Source of the DNA: Fibrobacter succinogenes
Lineage (GTDB): Bacteria; Fibrobacterota; Fibrobacteria; Fibrobacterales; Fibrobacteraceae
DNA: 40,185 bases
NCBI GenBank assembly: GCA_902800345.1
Contig: CADCDO010000022.1
Location: 1-40,185 of the forward strand
Direction of reading: 5' to 3'
Position 1 is the first letter of the stretch; every line of letters starts with the position of its first letter. A program made the translations under genes and the position numbers. This document shows, piece by piece, positions 32,528 through 40,185 of this stretch. The notes under the pieces are model-generated. The model was not told the origin of the DNA. It did no database searches and saw nothing but the letters and a program-made list of their open reading frames with translations.

Positions 32528-33709
32528 TTACTTTTTCGGTGCGAACGGCTCAATAATGTTCTTGATGATAAAGTCGGCCGTCTTCTCGATGTCTTCGAAC
32601 GCGACGCGCTTCGGCAAATCGACGTTGAAAGCCTTCTTCACCTTCGCCACAAGTTCGTCGGTATAGACGAGCGTACCGTTTTCCACATTCTCGATACCAT
32701 CGCAATAGATGGACTTGCGGTTTGCCGCACGCATGTCGTCCATGCCAAAGAGCGAAGTATCGAAAGAGACTTCCGCCTTCGCACCGTCAATGAGTACCGG
32801 GTAGCCACCGATTTCGCCATCGACACCGGGCGCATGCACCTTGGTCACCGTCTTTTCGCGGAGAGCGGTCAAGATGGAATCGATGATGTTGAAGTTGCTC
32901 GAAGCGTTCATCATGTTGCGCTTCTGGTCCACGGGCATCGGGATGGAGCATGCCGCCAGCACTTCGGCCTGGTCAAACGGCAAATCCTTGCCGTCCTTCT
33001 TGAAGTTCAAGAGTAGCGTCTGGCCTTCGGCGTGGCCTTCCTTGGAAATCACCACGTCGTGGAAATGGCTTACCGCGAGCGTCACATCGATATCGTTCAG
33101 GTTGTCGATGCCATACTTTTCGGCCATGAAGAACTTCATACGCGGAATGAGGTGGTTCAGGTTGCCGCTACCGAAATCGAAGTATGTCTTGCCGGCGGAC
33201 TTGAGCCAAGGAATCACTGCGTCGGAATACGAGGTATTGATGGTCACCGCATTGGAACCCGCCTTCTCGTAAGCGGCCATGATGTTTTTTGCATAACGGA
33301 TGGAAAGCGGGGACCAGATGCCGTAAGCGCGCAGGTTGCTCCACGAGATGCTCCCGTACTTGAGGCCCGAATACACGCGGCTGCTGTTCACGATAAAGTC
33401 GGGGTTCGCCTTCTTGATTGTCGCGGCGATGCTGTCGACATCGTTCAGGTCGCAGTCACCGAGAATTTCAATCTGGCTACGCAGTTCGCGACGGATTGTC
33501 GCTGCCGTGCGGACGATGTTCACGTCCATCTGCATCTTGGCGGCATTGCGGCCCGCAACCACAATTTTCAGCTGCGGGTCACGGAGGCTCACCAGGAAGT
33601 CGAGCAGGAACGTACCGACGCTCCCGAGCCCGATAATCATAATCGTAATCGTCTCGTTCTTTTCGACCTTGGACTTGAGCAAGGCAATTTTCTTGTTCAG
33701 GATTTCCAT
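32528..33709 (-). CDS. Rossmann-fold NAD(P)-binding protein of unknown specificity, 393 aa
   Basis: The nucleotide-binding loop is IIGLGSVGTFLLDF with GxGxxG at 27-32, followed by VVAGRN where the ribose/phosphate-binding end of beta-2 is expected. The rest (~120-393) does not match a family I can name with confidence; saccharopine- or malate-dehydrogenase-like relatives are possible. It is the last gene of the six-gene operon; GGAG before its start overlaps the end of the nucleotidyltransferase gene. By context it could reduce phosphonoacetaldehyde or a related aldehyde, or act on a sugar nucleotide; both are inference. No catalytic residues can be assigned. Confidence 0.75.
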   Translation of the reverse strand: MEILNKKIALLKSKVEKNETITIMIIGLGSVGTFLLDFLVSLRDPQLKIVVAGRNAAKMQMDVNIVRTAATIRRELRSQIEILGDCDLNDVDSIAATIKKANPDFIVNSSRVYSGLKYGSISWSNLRAYGIWSPLSIRYAKNIMAAYEKAGSNAVTINTSYSDAVIPWLKSAGKTYFDFGSGNLNHLIPRMKFFMAEKYGIDNLNDIDVTLAVSHFHDVVISKEGHAEGQTLLLNFKKDGKDLPFDQAEVLAACSIPMPVDQKRNMMNASSNFNIIDSILTALREKTVTKVHAPGVDGEIGGYPVLIDGAKAEVSFDTSLFGMDDMRAANRKSIYCDGIENVENGTLVYTDELVAKVKKAFNVDLPKRVAFEDIEKTADFIIKNIIEPFAPKK

Positions 33710-33712
33710 ATC

Positions 33713-34456
33713 TTACTCCATAAGTTCGCGGACAATGTTGTAGTCCGCAACGGTGTTACAGTTATACCAGGCATCGAACGTGACCACGTCATATTCTTCA
33801 CGGGAAAGCTTGTTGAAATACGCCTGAATAATTTCGAGGTTCGTTCCCTGAAGTTGCTTTTCGGTCAGGGAAGCGACAGCCTCGTGCAGCTTTTCTGCCG
33901 ACTGGAATTTCCACATCTGCGCAGAATTGAATACCGCCAGGAACGGTTCCGGAATCGTGAGCGAAGAATGGTTCGTGTCGTACAGGTAATGCGGACGGCC
34001 ATCCGTCGATACGTAAAGCGCCACGGCCTTGTTCGAATAGATGGGTTCGCGATTGATCGTGAGCACACTCTTTTCGCTATCGTAAACCGGCTTGAAGTTT
34101 TCCTTCAAGAAGAACAGGTCGCCTTCCACGAAGGTGACATCGCCCGAATCCTTCACGGCCTCGATGCCCTTGTACAGGCTATAGCCCGAGCCGTAGTCCT
34201 TGAAATGCTCGTTATAGACAAGCTCGATCCTGTCGCCGTAAGCTTGGAGGTTTTCTTTCACATATTCTTCGAGAGCGGAATAGAGGTAGCCTCCCACGAT
34301 GATGTACTTGTCGTATTCACCGCAGTTCTTGATAAGCTGGTTGAGCAGCGCAAACTTCGGGGAATCCTTGTAGTAGAGGCACTTCAGGGTTTCTTTTTCG
34401 GTATCCCTGTTAAAGCGGGTCGCCGTCCCGGCAACAGTAATAATCAAATACTTCAT
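33713..34456 (-). CDS. LicC/MobA-like nucleotidyltransferase, 247 aa
   Basis: The N-terminal loop ITVAGTATRFNRDTEKETLK corresponds to the (A)AGxGxRx...K nucleotide-binding signature of GT-A-fold nucleotidyltransferases. VEGDLFFLKENF (near residue 115) supplies the metal-binding Asp, as in the LVxDAD-type motif of LicC. Such enzymes make CDP-choline, or CMP-AEP in the PntC family, or sugar nucleotides. In this operon the attractive reading is activation of a phosphonate with CTP. Its start overlaps the stop of the SDR gene (ATGA), showing tight coupling. The nucleotide and substrate cannot be read with certainty. Confidence 0.8.
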   Translation of the reverse strand: MKYLIITVAGTATRFNRDTEKETLKCLYYKDSPKFALLNQLIKNCGEYDKYIIVGGYLYSALEEYVKENLQAYGDRIELVYNEHFKDYGSGYSLYKGIEAVKDSGDVTFVEGDLFFLKENFKPVYDSEKSVLTINREPIYSNKAVALYVSTDGRPHYLYDTNHSSLTIPEPFLAVFNSAQMWKFQSAEKLHEAVASLTEKQLQGTNLEIIQAYFNKLSREEYDVVTFDAWYNCNTVADYNIVRELME

Positions 34457-35451
34457 CTTTCAATACTCTTCACGCACATTTCGAGGCCTTCGTCAAGCGT
34501 AACGACCGGCTTCCAGTGAGTACGCGTACGAATCTTGTCTGTGTTGAGCAGGCGGCGTTCCGGGTCGGACTTGCGATAACCTTCGAACTTGATTTTCACA
34601 TCGTCCATGCCCATCTTCTTCGCAATCAGTTTCACCAAGTCCACAATGGAGATTTCCTCTTCGGTCGCGACGTTATAGACGGTACCGTCGAGAGCTTCGG
34701 GCGATTCCATGAGTTCCATCACGGCGCGGCAGCTGTCGATATTGTGGAGGAACGTGCGCTTGTTGACCTTCGAGTTTTCGAGCAAAGTGACTTCGGGCTT
34801 TTCGAGAAGGTTGTTGATGATGTGCGGGATAATGTGGTCAGCAAAACGTTCATGCTTGCTGTACACGTTCGCAAAGCGGATGGAGCAGCCCTTGATTTTG
34901 CCCTTGTCCACGGCATCCTTCATGAAGAATTCCGTAAGGAGCTTGCCGACAGCATAGCTCGTGCGCTGGCTGTGTTCCGCCGTCGCCATGACCAAGAAGT
35001 CCGATTCGCGGACGCCACCGTTCGCGTTCCACGATTGCATGGAATACACTTCGGAGGTAGAGCAGTTGATGTAGGTGTCGGCACCAAGGGAAATCGCCAT
35101 TTCGAGGAACGTCTTCATCGAAACGACATTCGTCTGGAACGTGTGTTCGACTTCGTAGAAATGCTTGGTGTGGACCACCGCGGCGCAGTTGATGAAAATC
35201 AGGCGACCGGAGTAAGAACCCTTGAAGCTCTTTACCTTGTCAGCAACAGTGGCCATGTGTTCGGCATTGTTGATGTCGTATTCAAAAAAGACAAAGTCAT
35301 CGCGGCCGACCAAGTCCTTCACCGTGTCGATGGAACTGGCAAAGAAGTTGTCAAAACCGACAACGATGTTTTCTTCTTTCAGCAGCTGGTGCGAAAGTTC
35401 GCTGCCGGTCATGCCGGTAGCACCACTTATGACATACAGATTTTTCTTCAT
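34453..35451 (-). CDS. NAD-dependent epimerase/dehydratase family (extended SDR), 332 aa
   Basis: The extended SDR motifs are ISGATGMTGSE (GxxGxxG at 10-16), NCAAVVHT, NCSTSEVYS (active-site Ser region ~130) and TSYAVGKLL (Tyr166, Lys170). The C-terminal half has the RFANVYS, KRTFLHNIDSCRAV and YNVATEEE stretches typical of sugar-nucleotide epimerases/dehydratases. Substrate unknown. AGAGG lies just before the ATG. Linked by a 4-nt overlap to the nucleotidyltransferase, it may act on the nucleotide-activated product of that enzyme. Confidence 0.87.
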   Translation of the reverse strand: MKKNLYVISGATGMTGSELSHQLLKEENIVVGFDNFFASSIDTVKDLVGRDDFVFFEYDINNAEHMATVADKVKSFKGSYSGRLIFINCAAVVHTKHFYEVEHTFQTNVVSMKTFLEMAISLGADTYINCSTSEVYSMQSWNANGGVRESDFLVMATAEHSQRTSYAVGKLLTEFFMKDAVDKGKIKGCSIRFANVYSKHERFADHIIPHIINNLLEKPEVTLLENSKVNKRTFLHNIDSCRAVMELMESPEALDGTVYNVATEEEISIVDLVKLIAKKMGMDDVKIKFEGYRKSDPERRLLNTDKIRTRTHWKPVVTLDEGLEMCVKSIER

Positions 35452-35464
35452 GTTAAGCCTCTGT

Positions 35465-36193
35465 TTAAATTCCTAAAGTCAGACGATCCTTGTAGAATAC
35501 ATCTACCTCGTCCGTATAAAGTTCCTGTTCCGCCACGATATCGTACGGGACACATACATGCTCGTATTCCGTCGTTTCGGTATCGAGGATCCCGAACTGC
35601 GCGCAAGGATTGATGTTGCGCGGCTGCCCGACAGAACCGGGATTGATAAAGACGGTCTTCTTCTTGTTCCTCGTGCTCGGGGAATCGGCCTTGAAAAGCA
35701 CCTCGAAGTAGTGGCACACATGGGAATGCGCCGTCAGCACGAAATCGTACGGGGCGTATTCTTCACGAGTGAGTTCCACAGGTGTAAACTTGCCCCAATA
35801 CGGGTCGCCCAAGATGCCATGCACCAGCAGGAACTTCTTGCCGTCGATTTCCAGGGAACAAGTGCCATCGCGATTCATCTTGTTATTGATAAAGTCGATG
35901 GATTCCTGCGAAAGGTGCTTTTGCGTATAGTGGAGGATGGCGCGCCCGCGGTCTGTCGCAAAACGGGTCGTGTCGTTGTCCATGACCGCCTTCTCGTGAT
36001 TGCCCCAGATTTTTGCGACAAATTGGTCGTCCATATCGCGGACCATGTCCACAATCTCGTTCGGGCGCATGCCGTAATTGACAAGGTCACCCAGCAGCAC
36101 GAACTTATCGACATGGCGGCGGGCGAGTTCTTCGAGAACGGCCTTCAATGCCGTCACGTTCGCATGGATGTCCGACAGCAGGGCAAGTCGCAT
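35465..36193 (-). CDS. Metallophosphoesterase (calcineurin-like), 242 aa
   Basis: All metal-binding motifs are visible: SDIHAN (Asp8, His10), LGDLVNYG (Gly35-Asp36), WGNHEK (Asn65, His66), a His in LLVHG and LTAHSHV. The size and NPGSVGQPR motif match YfcE-like/Apaf-type small phosphodiesterases. The substrate is not evident. Inside a phosphonate operon it might hydrolyse a nucleotide-phosphonate ester or a phosphate intermediate. Its ribosome binding site GAGGAAAT overlaps the end of aepY. Confidence 0.88.
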   Translation of the reverse strand: MRLALLSDIHANVTALKAVLEELARRHVDKFVLLGDLVNYGMRPNEIVDMVRDMDDQFVAKIWGNHEKAVMDNDTTRFATDRGRAILHYTQKHLSQESIDFINNKMNRDGTCSLEIDGKKFLLVHGILGDPYWGKFTPVELTREEYAPYDFVLTAHSHVCHYFEVLFKADSPSTRNKKKTVFINPGSVGQPRNINPCAQFGILDTETTEYEHVCVPYDIVAEQELYTDEVDVFYKDRLTLGI

Positions 36194-36195
36194 TT

Positions 36196-37323
36196 TTATT
36201 TCCTCAGGAACTCCATCAAGGCGTTTTTGTTCTCGATAGGAGTCGTGGTCGGGCGGCCCAAATCCTTGCGGTTGCCCTTCTTCACCTTGACTTCGAGGAG
36301 CACGGGACCTTCGATATTGCGCACCTTGCCCAGCGCATCAGCAAGGGATTCCTTGCTGTCGGCCGTCAAGGCATCCTTGTAACCCACGGCTTTCGCAACA
36401 GCGGGCAGGTCAATTTTGAGGCCCACCGTCGGCTGGCCACCCACGGAGTCGTGCGCGCCGTTGTTGAACACCACGTGCACGTAATTTGCAGGAGACTTGT
36501 TCGCGACAATCGCCATGGAACCCATGTGCATGATGGTCGCGCCGTCGCCATCGAAGCACCATACCTTGCGGTCTTCCTTTTCCATCGCAATGCCGAGCGC
36601 AATCTGCGAGGCATGCCCCATCGAGCCCACCGTCAAAAAGTCGCGTTCGTGGCCTTCGCCCTTCTGGGCGCGGTATTCAAAAAGTTCACGGCTGATCATG
36701 CCCGTCGTAGAGACAATGACATCCTTTGGCTCGAGCGAGGCGGCCACCGTCTGGATGGCTTCTTCGCGGCTCATCGTGAGGTCGTTCTTCTCGACGCTCT
36801 GGAGCTTGTAATCCTCGAAAGTGTCCTTCTCGATGACGAGCGCATAGACCTCGCCCGTTTCCTTCATCGTCTTGACGGCCTTCGCAATCTGCTTGACGGC
36901 CTTGTCCTCTTCCTTGCAGAGCACATCGTAATTCACGCCCATCGTATTGAGGATGCCGGTCGTCACCTTGCCCTGCTTCACATGCTGCGGTTCGTCGTGA
37001 ACGCCCGGGCGCCCGCGCCAGCCAATGAGGAGCAGCACCGGAATGTTGTAAACTTCCTTGTCCGTAAGGGAGGCAAGCGGATTGATGATGTTGCCTTCGC
37101 CGGAATTCTGCATATAGACAACGCCAATCTTTCCTGTAGCGAGGTGGTAACCTGCGGCAAGGCCCACGGCGGCACCTTCGTTCGCGGCAATCACGTTATG
37201 CCTTGCATCCTTGTTGTCGGCGATATAGGCGCAGATGTTCTTGAGCAATGAATCGGGGACTCCGGCAAAAAAGTCAATGCCGTAAGAGCCAAGCGTGTCG
37301 ATAAAAAACTTCGGAGAGATCAT
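36196..37323 (-). CDS. aepY: Phosphonopyruvate decarboxylase
   Basis: This thiamine-diphosphate enzyme converts phosphonopyruvate to phosphonoacetaldehyde, the irreversible step that pulls phosphonate synthesis forward. The sequence shows GVPDSLLKNICAYI (21-34), AANEGAAVGLAAGYHLATG with the catalytic Glu49, QNSGEGNIINPLASL and the TPP/Mg motif GDGATIMHMGSMA (259-271) followed by NNGAHDSVGGQPT. The 375-aa length fits the family. It lies 13 nt after aepX in the same operon, which makes the assignment very secure. Confidence 0.95.
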   Translation of the reverse strand: MISPKFFIDTLGSYGIDFFAGVPDSLLKNICAYIADNKDARHNVIAANEGAAVGLAAGYHLATGKIGVVYMQNSGEGNIINPLASLTDKEVYNIPVLLLIGWRGRPGVHDEPQHVKQGKVTTGILNTMGVNYDVLCKEEDKAVKQIAKAVKTMKETGEVYALVIEKDTFEDYKLQSVEKNDLTMSREEAIQTVAASLEPKDVIVSTTGMISRELFEYRAQKGEGHERDFLTVGSMGHASQIALGIAMEKEDRKVWCFDGDGATIMHMGSMAIVANKSPANYVHVVFNNGAHDSVGGQPTVGLKIDLPAVAKAVGYKDALTADSKESLADALGKVRNIEGPVLLEVKVKKGNRKDLGRPTTTPIENKNALMEFLRK

Positions 37324-37336
37324 AGGTAGAATACCG

Positions 37337-38647
37337 TTACTTCTTCATCGTTCCGGGAATGAGGTTCAGAATCTGCTTGATGGGCATGCAGTAGTCGTTG
37401 GAGGCTTCCAGGCTACGGCTGTGCGTGAGGATAGATTCAGCGCACTTCACCATAGCAGGGTATGCAGAACGCAGCATGTGGTTTGCATAGATGACGATGT
37501 TGATGCCCCAGGTCGCCAGCTCCTCTTCGGTGAACTGGTTGTAGGTCGTAGGCACGGCGACAATCGGAGTGTGCGCATCCTTTTCGCGGAAGCGTCTGCA
37601 GAATTCCTTGATGTCTTCGCCGCTCTTGTCCTTGGAATGGATCATGATGCCGTCGGTGCCGGCAGCCACGTAGGCATGGCAGCGTTCCAGGGCATCGTCC
37701 ACAGGCTTGCCCGCGATAAGCGATTCGCAGCGGGAAATCACCATGAAGTCGTTCGTAATCTGGGCGTCCTTGCCCGCACGGATCTTGGTGCAGAATCCTT
37801 CGATAGTGTCCTGCGTCTGGATAGCGTCCGTCCCGAACAGGGAGTTCTGTTTGAGCCCCACCTTGTCCTCGATGATAACCGCGGAAATGCCGAGGCGTTC
37901 GAGCGTGCGGACCGTGAAACCGAAATGTTCCACCTTTCCGCCCGTATCACCATCAAAAATCACCGGTTTAGTCGTCACTTCAAGCGTATCGTTCAAGTCG
38001 TGCAGGCGGGTCGTGAGGTCCACCGCCTCGATATCCGGCTTGCCCTTGCTGGTGGAGTCGGTCAGCGAAGAAGACCACATGCCGTCGAACTCGCGGACGC
38101 AACCGTTGACTTCCACGCTCGTGTGTTCTGCGATAAGGCCCGTAAGCCCGTTATGCGATTCCAGAATACGGACAATCGGCTTTGCCGCAATCAGGCGACG
38201 CAGCGAAGAAAGCCTCGCCTGCGGGGTCGTACCGAGGCTATCCATTTCTTTTTTGAGTCCAGCAGAAGTGATTCCCTTCGTGTACGGGATTTCGATGACC
38301 TTTCCACCTTGGGCTTCCATCACCTTGAAAACTTCGTCACGGATGTACTTGTCCGGGCCATAGAGCCAGTCGTCTCCGTGAATGATGTAGTCCGGCTTGT
38401 ACTTTTTCAGATTTTCTACGTAACTCCACTCGTCCTGCGGAACGATTTTCGAGACGCCTTTGATATTTTCAATAACGTTTTTACGCTGTTCGTAATTCAG
38501 GTAAGGCAAACGCTTGTGCGTCGCTATCGCCTTGTCCGTAAATAGTCCAATCATCACGTCACCGTACTTGGCGCCCTCATTGATAATATTGATGAGGCCC
38601 GGGTGCATGATGTCACCAATCATTCCTAGATAAACAGTCTTTGCCAT
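37337..38647 (-). CDS. aepX: Phosphoenolpyruvate mutase with N-terminal cytidylyltransferase-like domain
   Basis: PEP mutase forms the C-P bond by converting PEP to phosphonopyruvate, the entry to nearly all natural phosphonates. I start at 38647 (MAKTVYLGMIGDI, 436 aa) because AAAAGG lies just upstream; the ATG at 38677 has no such site. Residues ~140-436 are the mutase: FDGMWSSSLTD, FDGDTGG (Asp232, Asp234) and the diagnostic EDKVGLKQNS (260-269), which separates true mutases from isocitrate-lyase-like relatives. Residues 1-~135 are a cytidylyltransferase-like domain (GLFTDKAIATHKRLPYLNYE, YIIHGDDW), but the HxGH motif reads HPGL (15-18), lacking the second His. This domain may therefore be inactive. 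First gene of the six-gene operon. Confidence 0.94.
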   Translation of the reverse strand: MAKTVYLGMIGDIMHPGLINIINEGAKYGDVMIGLFTDKAIATHKRLPYLNYEQRKNVIENIKGVSKIVPQDEWSYVENLKKYKPDYIIHGDDWLYGPDKYIRDEVFKVMEAQGGKVIEIPYTKGITSAGLKKEMDSLGTTPQARLSSLRRLIAAKPIVRILESHNGLTGLIAEHTSVEVNGCVREFDGMWSSSLTDSTSKGKPDIEAVDLTTRLHDLNDTLEVTTKPVIFDGDTGGKVEHFGFTVRTLERLGISAVIIEDKVGLKQNSLFGTDAIQTQDTIEGFCTKIRAGKDAQITNDFMVISRCESLIAGKPVDDALERCHAYVAAGTDGIMIHSKDKSGEDIKEFCRRFREKDAHTPIVAVPTTYNQFTEEELATWGINIVIYANHMLRSAYPAMVKCAESILTHSRSLEASNDYCMPIKQILNLIPGTMKK

Positions 38648-38726
38648 GCTAAACCTTTTACGACACAATTTACCCACTAAATTTAGAAAATAAAAGATGA
38701 ATCCAACTCCATGATAAAAATCAACA

Positions 38727-38755
38727 TTGACCGTTTATGCGCTTATAAATATATT
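38727..38755 (+). promoter_or_regulatory. Sigma70-like promoter for the glycosyltransferase-glf unit
   Basis: TTGACC (38727-38732, 5 of 6 matches to TTGACA) and TATATT (38750-38755, 5 of 6 matches to TATAAT) are separated by exactly 17 nt. Transcription would begin near 38762, about 22 nt before the ATG at 38784. This argues against an upstream ATG at 38727 that overlaps the -35 box. The divergent aepX operon must have its own promoter in the same 136-nt gap; I could not place it. Confidence 0.7.
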
Positions 38756-38783
38756 TGGAAATTCAAATACCCGGAAAAAAAAG

Positions 38784-39725
38784 ATGTTACGCACCCAAGA
38801 AGAAATCATGGCCAAGTGGCCTAAAGACGCGAAACCGCTCGTGAGCATCCGCTGCACGGCATTCAGACAAGAGAAATACATCGCCCAATGTCTGGAGGGA
38901 TTCTTAATCCAAGAAACCGATTTTCCTTTTGAAGTCTGCGTGCACGACGACGCCAGTCCAGATAGGACTGCGGATATCATCCGCGAATACGAAGCGAAAT
39001 ACCCCAAGATAATCAAGCCTCTCTACGAAACTGAAAATCAATGGTCCAAAAACGACGGATCGTTCACGCGCGTTGTCACGGCCATGCTGACCGGCAAGTA
39101 CATCGCCATGTGCGAAGGCGACGACTACTGGATTGACCCGCACAAATTGCAAACGCAAATTGATTTTCTAGAAAGCCACCCCGACTATTCCATGACATTC
39201 CACGATGCAGAAATCAAGAATGAACCCGGAGTGGAACCCGTCGATTCCGTCTATCCCCAAATGGAAGACCGGGACTACACGGCCACGGAACTCTTCGAAA
39301 AATGGACCATTCCAACGGCATCCATGGTGTATAGACGTGAAGTGATCGATTTTCCGATAAAGAACCCTTTAAATATTTTGAACGGAGACATATTCCTGGC
39401 GGAAAAATGCGCCCACACGGGCAAGATCCGTTGTTTCAACAAAAAAATGTCCGCCTACCGCAGGCAACCGGGAGGCGTCACTTGGGACAAGTCCAAGCAA
39501 ATACAACGTATAAAGGAATATCCCGCGCATTTCATGGAACTCAAGCGCAACTTCCCGAAAATCAACAGTAGAATTATAAGCAGGGCTATCTGCTGGGCCA
39601 TGGCCAACGCCTGGGATTACATCGATGCAAAAACAAAAATCTATTATTTTTTCAAAGGCATGACTCTCGCCCCAAGAACATTCCTCAAGAAACTTTATCG
39701 TAAAAAATTTTCGGACAAGGCATAA
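38784..39725 (+). CDS. Family 2 glycosyltransferase, 313 aa
   Basis: A GT-A-fold glycosyltransferase: PLVSIRCTAFRQEKYIAQCL opens the domain, VHDDASPDRTADII carries the first Asp pair (DDAS 55-58), and MCEGDDYWIDPHKLQ (EGDDYW 111-116) is the DXD-like metal/nucleotide site typical of capsule GT2 enzymes. It adds one sugar to the lipid-linked repeat unit on the cytoplasmic face. Donor and acceptor are not predictable. The start at 38784 is chosen because it lies after the promoter. The following glf starts 4 nt after its stop, so they are co-transcribed. Confidence 0.88.
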   Translation: MLRTQEEIMAKWPKDAKPLVSIRCTAFRQEKYIAQCLEGFLIQETDFPFEVCVHDDASPDRTADIIREYEAKYPKIIKPLYETENQWSKNDGSFTRVVTAMLTGKYIAMCEGDDYWIDPHKLQTQIDFLESHPDYSMTFHDAEIKNEPGVEPVDSVYPQMEDRDYTATELFEKWTIPTASMVYRREVIDFPIKNPLNILNGDIFLAEKCAHTGKIRCFNKKMSAYRRQPGGVTWDKSKQIQRIKEYPAHFMELKRNFPKINSRIISRAICWAMANAWDYIDAKTKIYYFFKGMTLAPRTFLKKLYRKKFSDKA

Positions 39726-39729
39726 TCGC

Positions 39730-40185
39730 ATGGCTCATTTCGACTACCTCATCGTAGGTTCCGGCCTTTTCGGGGCAACTTTTGCATACCGCGCCCACAA
39801 AGCGGGCAAAAAGTGCCTCGTCATCGACAAGCGCGCACAACTGGGTGGAAATGTCTATTGCGAAAATGTCAAGGGCATCAACGTCCATAAATACGGCGCC
39901 CACATTTTCCATACGAGCAACAAGCAGGTATGGGATTTCGTGAATTCCATCGTCGAATTCAACCGCTACACGAACAGCCCTGTCGCAAATTACAAAGGCA
40001 AGCTTTACAACCTGCCGTTCAACATGAACACGTTCTACCAGATGTGGGGCGTCACGACGCCGGCAGAAGCCAAGGCAAAAATCGAGGAGCAAAAGGCAGA
40101 AGCCATCGCCGCCTTGAACGGCCGCGAGCCCGCAAACCTCGAAGAACAGGCGCTCACGCTCGTGGGCAAGGACATCTTCGAAAAG
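39730..40185 (+). CDS. glf: UDP-galactopyranose mutase, N-terminal part (runs off window)
   Basis: The 152 visible residues start MAHFDYLIVGSGLFGATFAY with the FAD-binding GxGxxG (10-15), followed by LVIDKRAQLGGNVY and GINVHKYGAHIFHTSNKQVW, the His-rich segment characteristic of UDP-galactopyranose mutase. NLPFNMNTFYQMWGV is also conserved. The enzyme interconverts UDP-galactopyranose and UDP-galactofuranose, so the polymer made here likely contains galactofuranose. The frame is open to the last base; the C-terminal ~60% is outside the window. Confidence 0.95.
   Translation, partial: MAHFDYLIVGSGLFGATFAYRAHKAGKKCLVIDKRAQLGGNVYCENVKGINVHKYGAHIFHTSNKQVWDFVNSIVEFNRYTNSPVANYKGKLYNLPFNMNTFYQMWGVTTPAEAKAKIEEQKAEAIAALNGREPANLEEQALTLVGKDIFEK

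Noticed and set aside
33032..38545. A chain of long + strand reading frames (495, 365, 274, 367 and 416 codons) opposite the phosphonate operon
   Set aside because: They are exactly antisense to genes with clear families and motifs, have Arg/His/Val-rich compositions typical of shadow frames, and no recognisable domain or ribosome binding site.
38648..38677. A 10-residue N-terminal extension of PEP mutase
   Set aside because: The start at 38647 has AAAAGG correctly placed and begins right at the conserved domain; the extension has no support.
38727..38783. A 19-residue N-terminal extension of the glycosyltransferase
   Set aside because: The ATG at 38727 overlaps the -35 box of a well formed promoter whose transcript would start after it.

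Overview
The window comes from a Fibrobacter-like bacterium (phylum Fibrobacterota, resembling F. succinogenes). The main evidence is five lipoproteins ending in the FISUMP domain (Fibrobacter succinogenes major paralogous domain), supported by outer-membrane lipoprotein signals and an envelope-glycan locus. No RNA gene, insertion sequence, CRISPR array or prophage was seen.

Region 1 (1-5145) is housekeeping and envelope DNA: the start of rplM (ribosomal protein L13, leftward, cut by the window edge), an unrecognised secreted protein, a CNNM/CBS-domain membrane protein, and an SppA-type S49 peptidase fused behind an outer-membrane-barrel-like N-terminus. The gaps are full of short repeats: heptamer arrays, two of which supply the stop codons of neighbouring genes, and dispersed copies of a ~26-bp element.

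Region 2 (5146-23795) is a head-to-tail array of seven paralogous Cys-rich lipoproteins (652-1005 aa) on the + strand. Each has a lipobox, a beta-sandwich-like N-terminal domain, a helical segment and several Cys/Trp modules. Five end in a FISUMP domain and two, encoded by genes 1 and 4, do not. Spacer sequences, spacer lengths and identical tracts of 49-64 nt between genes about 8 kb apart indicate duplication of a multi-gene block, with later exchange.

Region 3 (23875-32509, + strand) is a capsule/surface polysaccharide locus: a Wzc-type tyrosine kinase/chain-length regulator, a Wzx-type flippase, a DegT-family sugar aminotransferase, an ATP-grasp/HAD fusion, and three consecutive LicD-family phosphotransferases.

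Region 4 (32528-38647, - strand) is a compact six-gene operon convergent with region 3: PEP mutase (with an N-terminal cytidylyltransferase-like domain), phosphonopyruvate decarboxylase, a metallophosphoesterase, an SDR-type epimerase/dehydrogenase, a LicC/MobA-like nucleotidyltransferase and a Rossmann-fold protein. The first two make phosphonoacetaldehyde, committing the locus to phosphonate synthesis. The nucleotidyltransferase could activate a phosphonate as a CMP ester, and the adjacent LicD proteins are candidates to transfer it to a glycan; this joining step is inference. No classical 2-aminoethylphosphonate transaminase (AepZ) is visible, and the cytidylyltransferase domain fused to PEP mutase has lost the second His of its HxGH motif, so the final phosphonate and its activation route are open.

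Region 5 (38727-40185, + strand) resumes the polysaccharide locus with a strong sigma70-like promoter, a family-2 glycosyltransferase and the start of UDP-galactopyranose mutase (glf), which predicts galactofuranose in the polymer.
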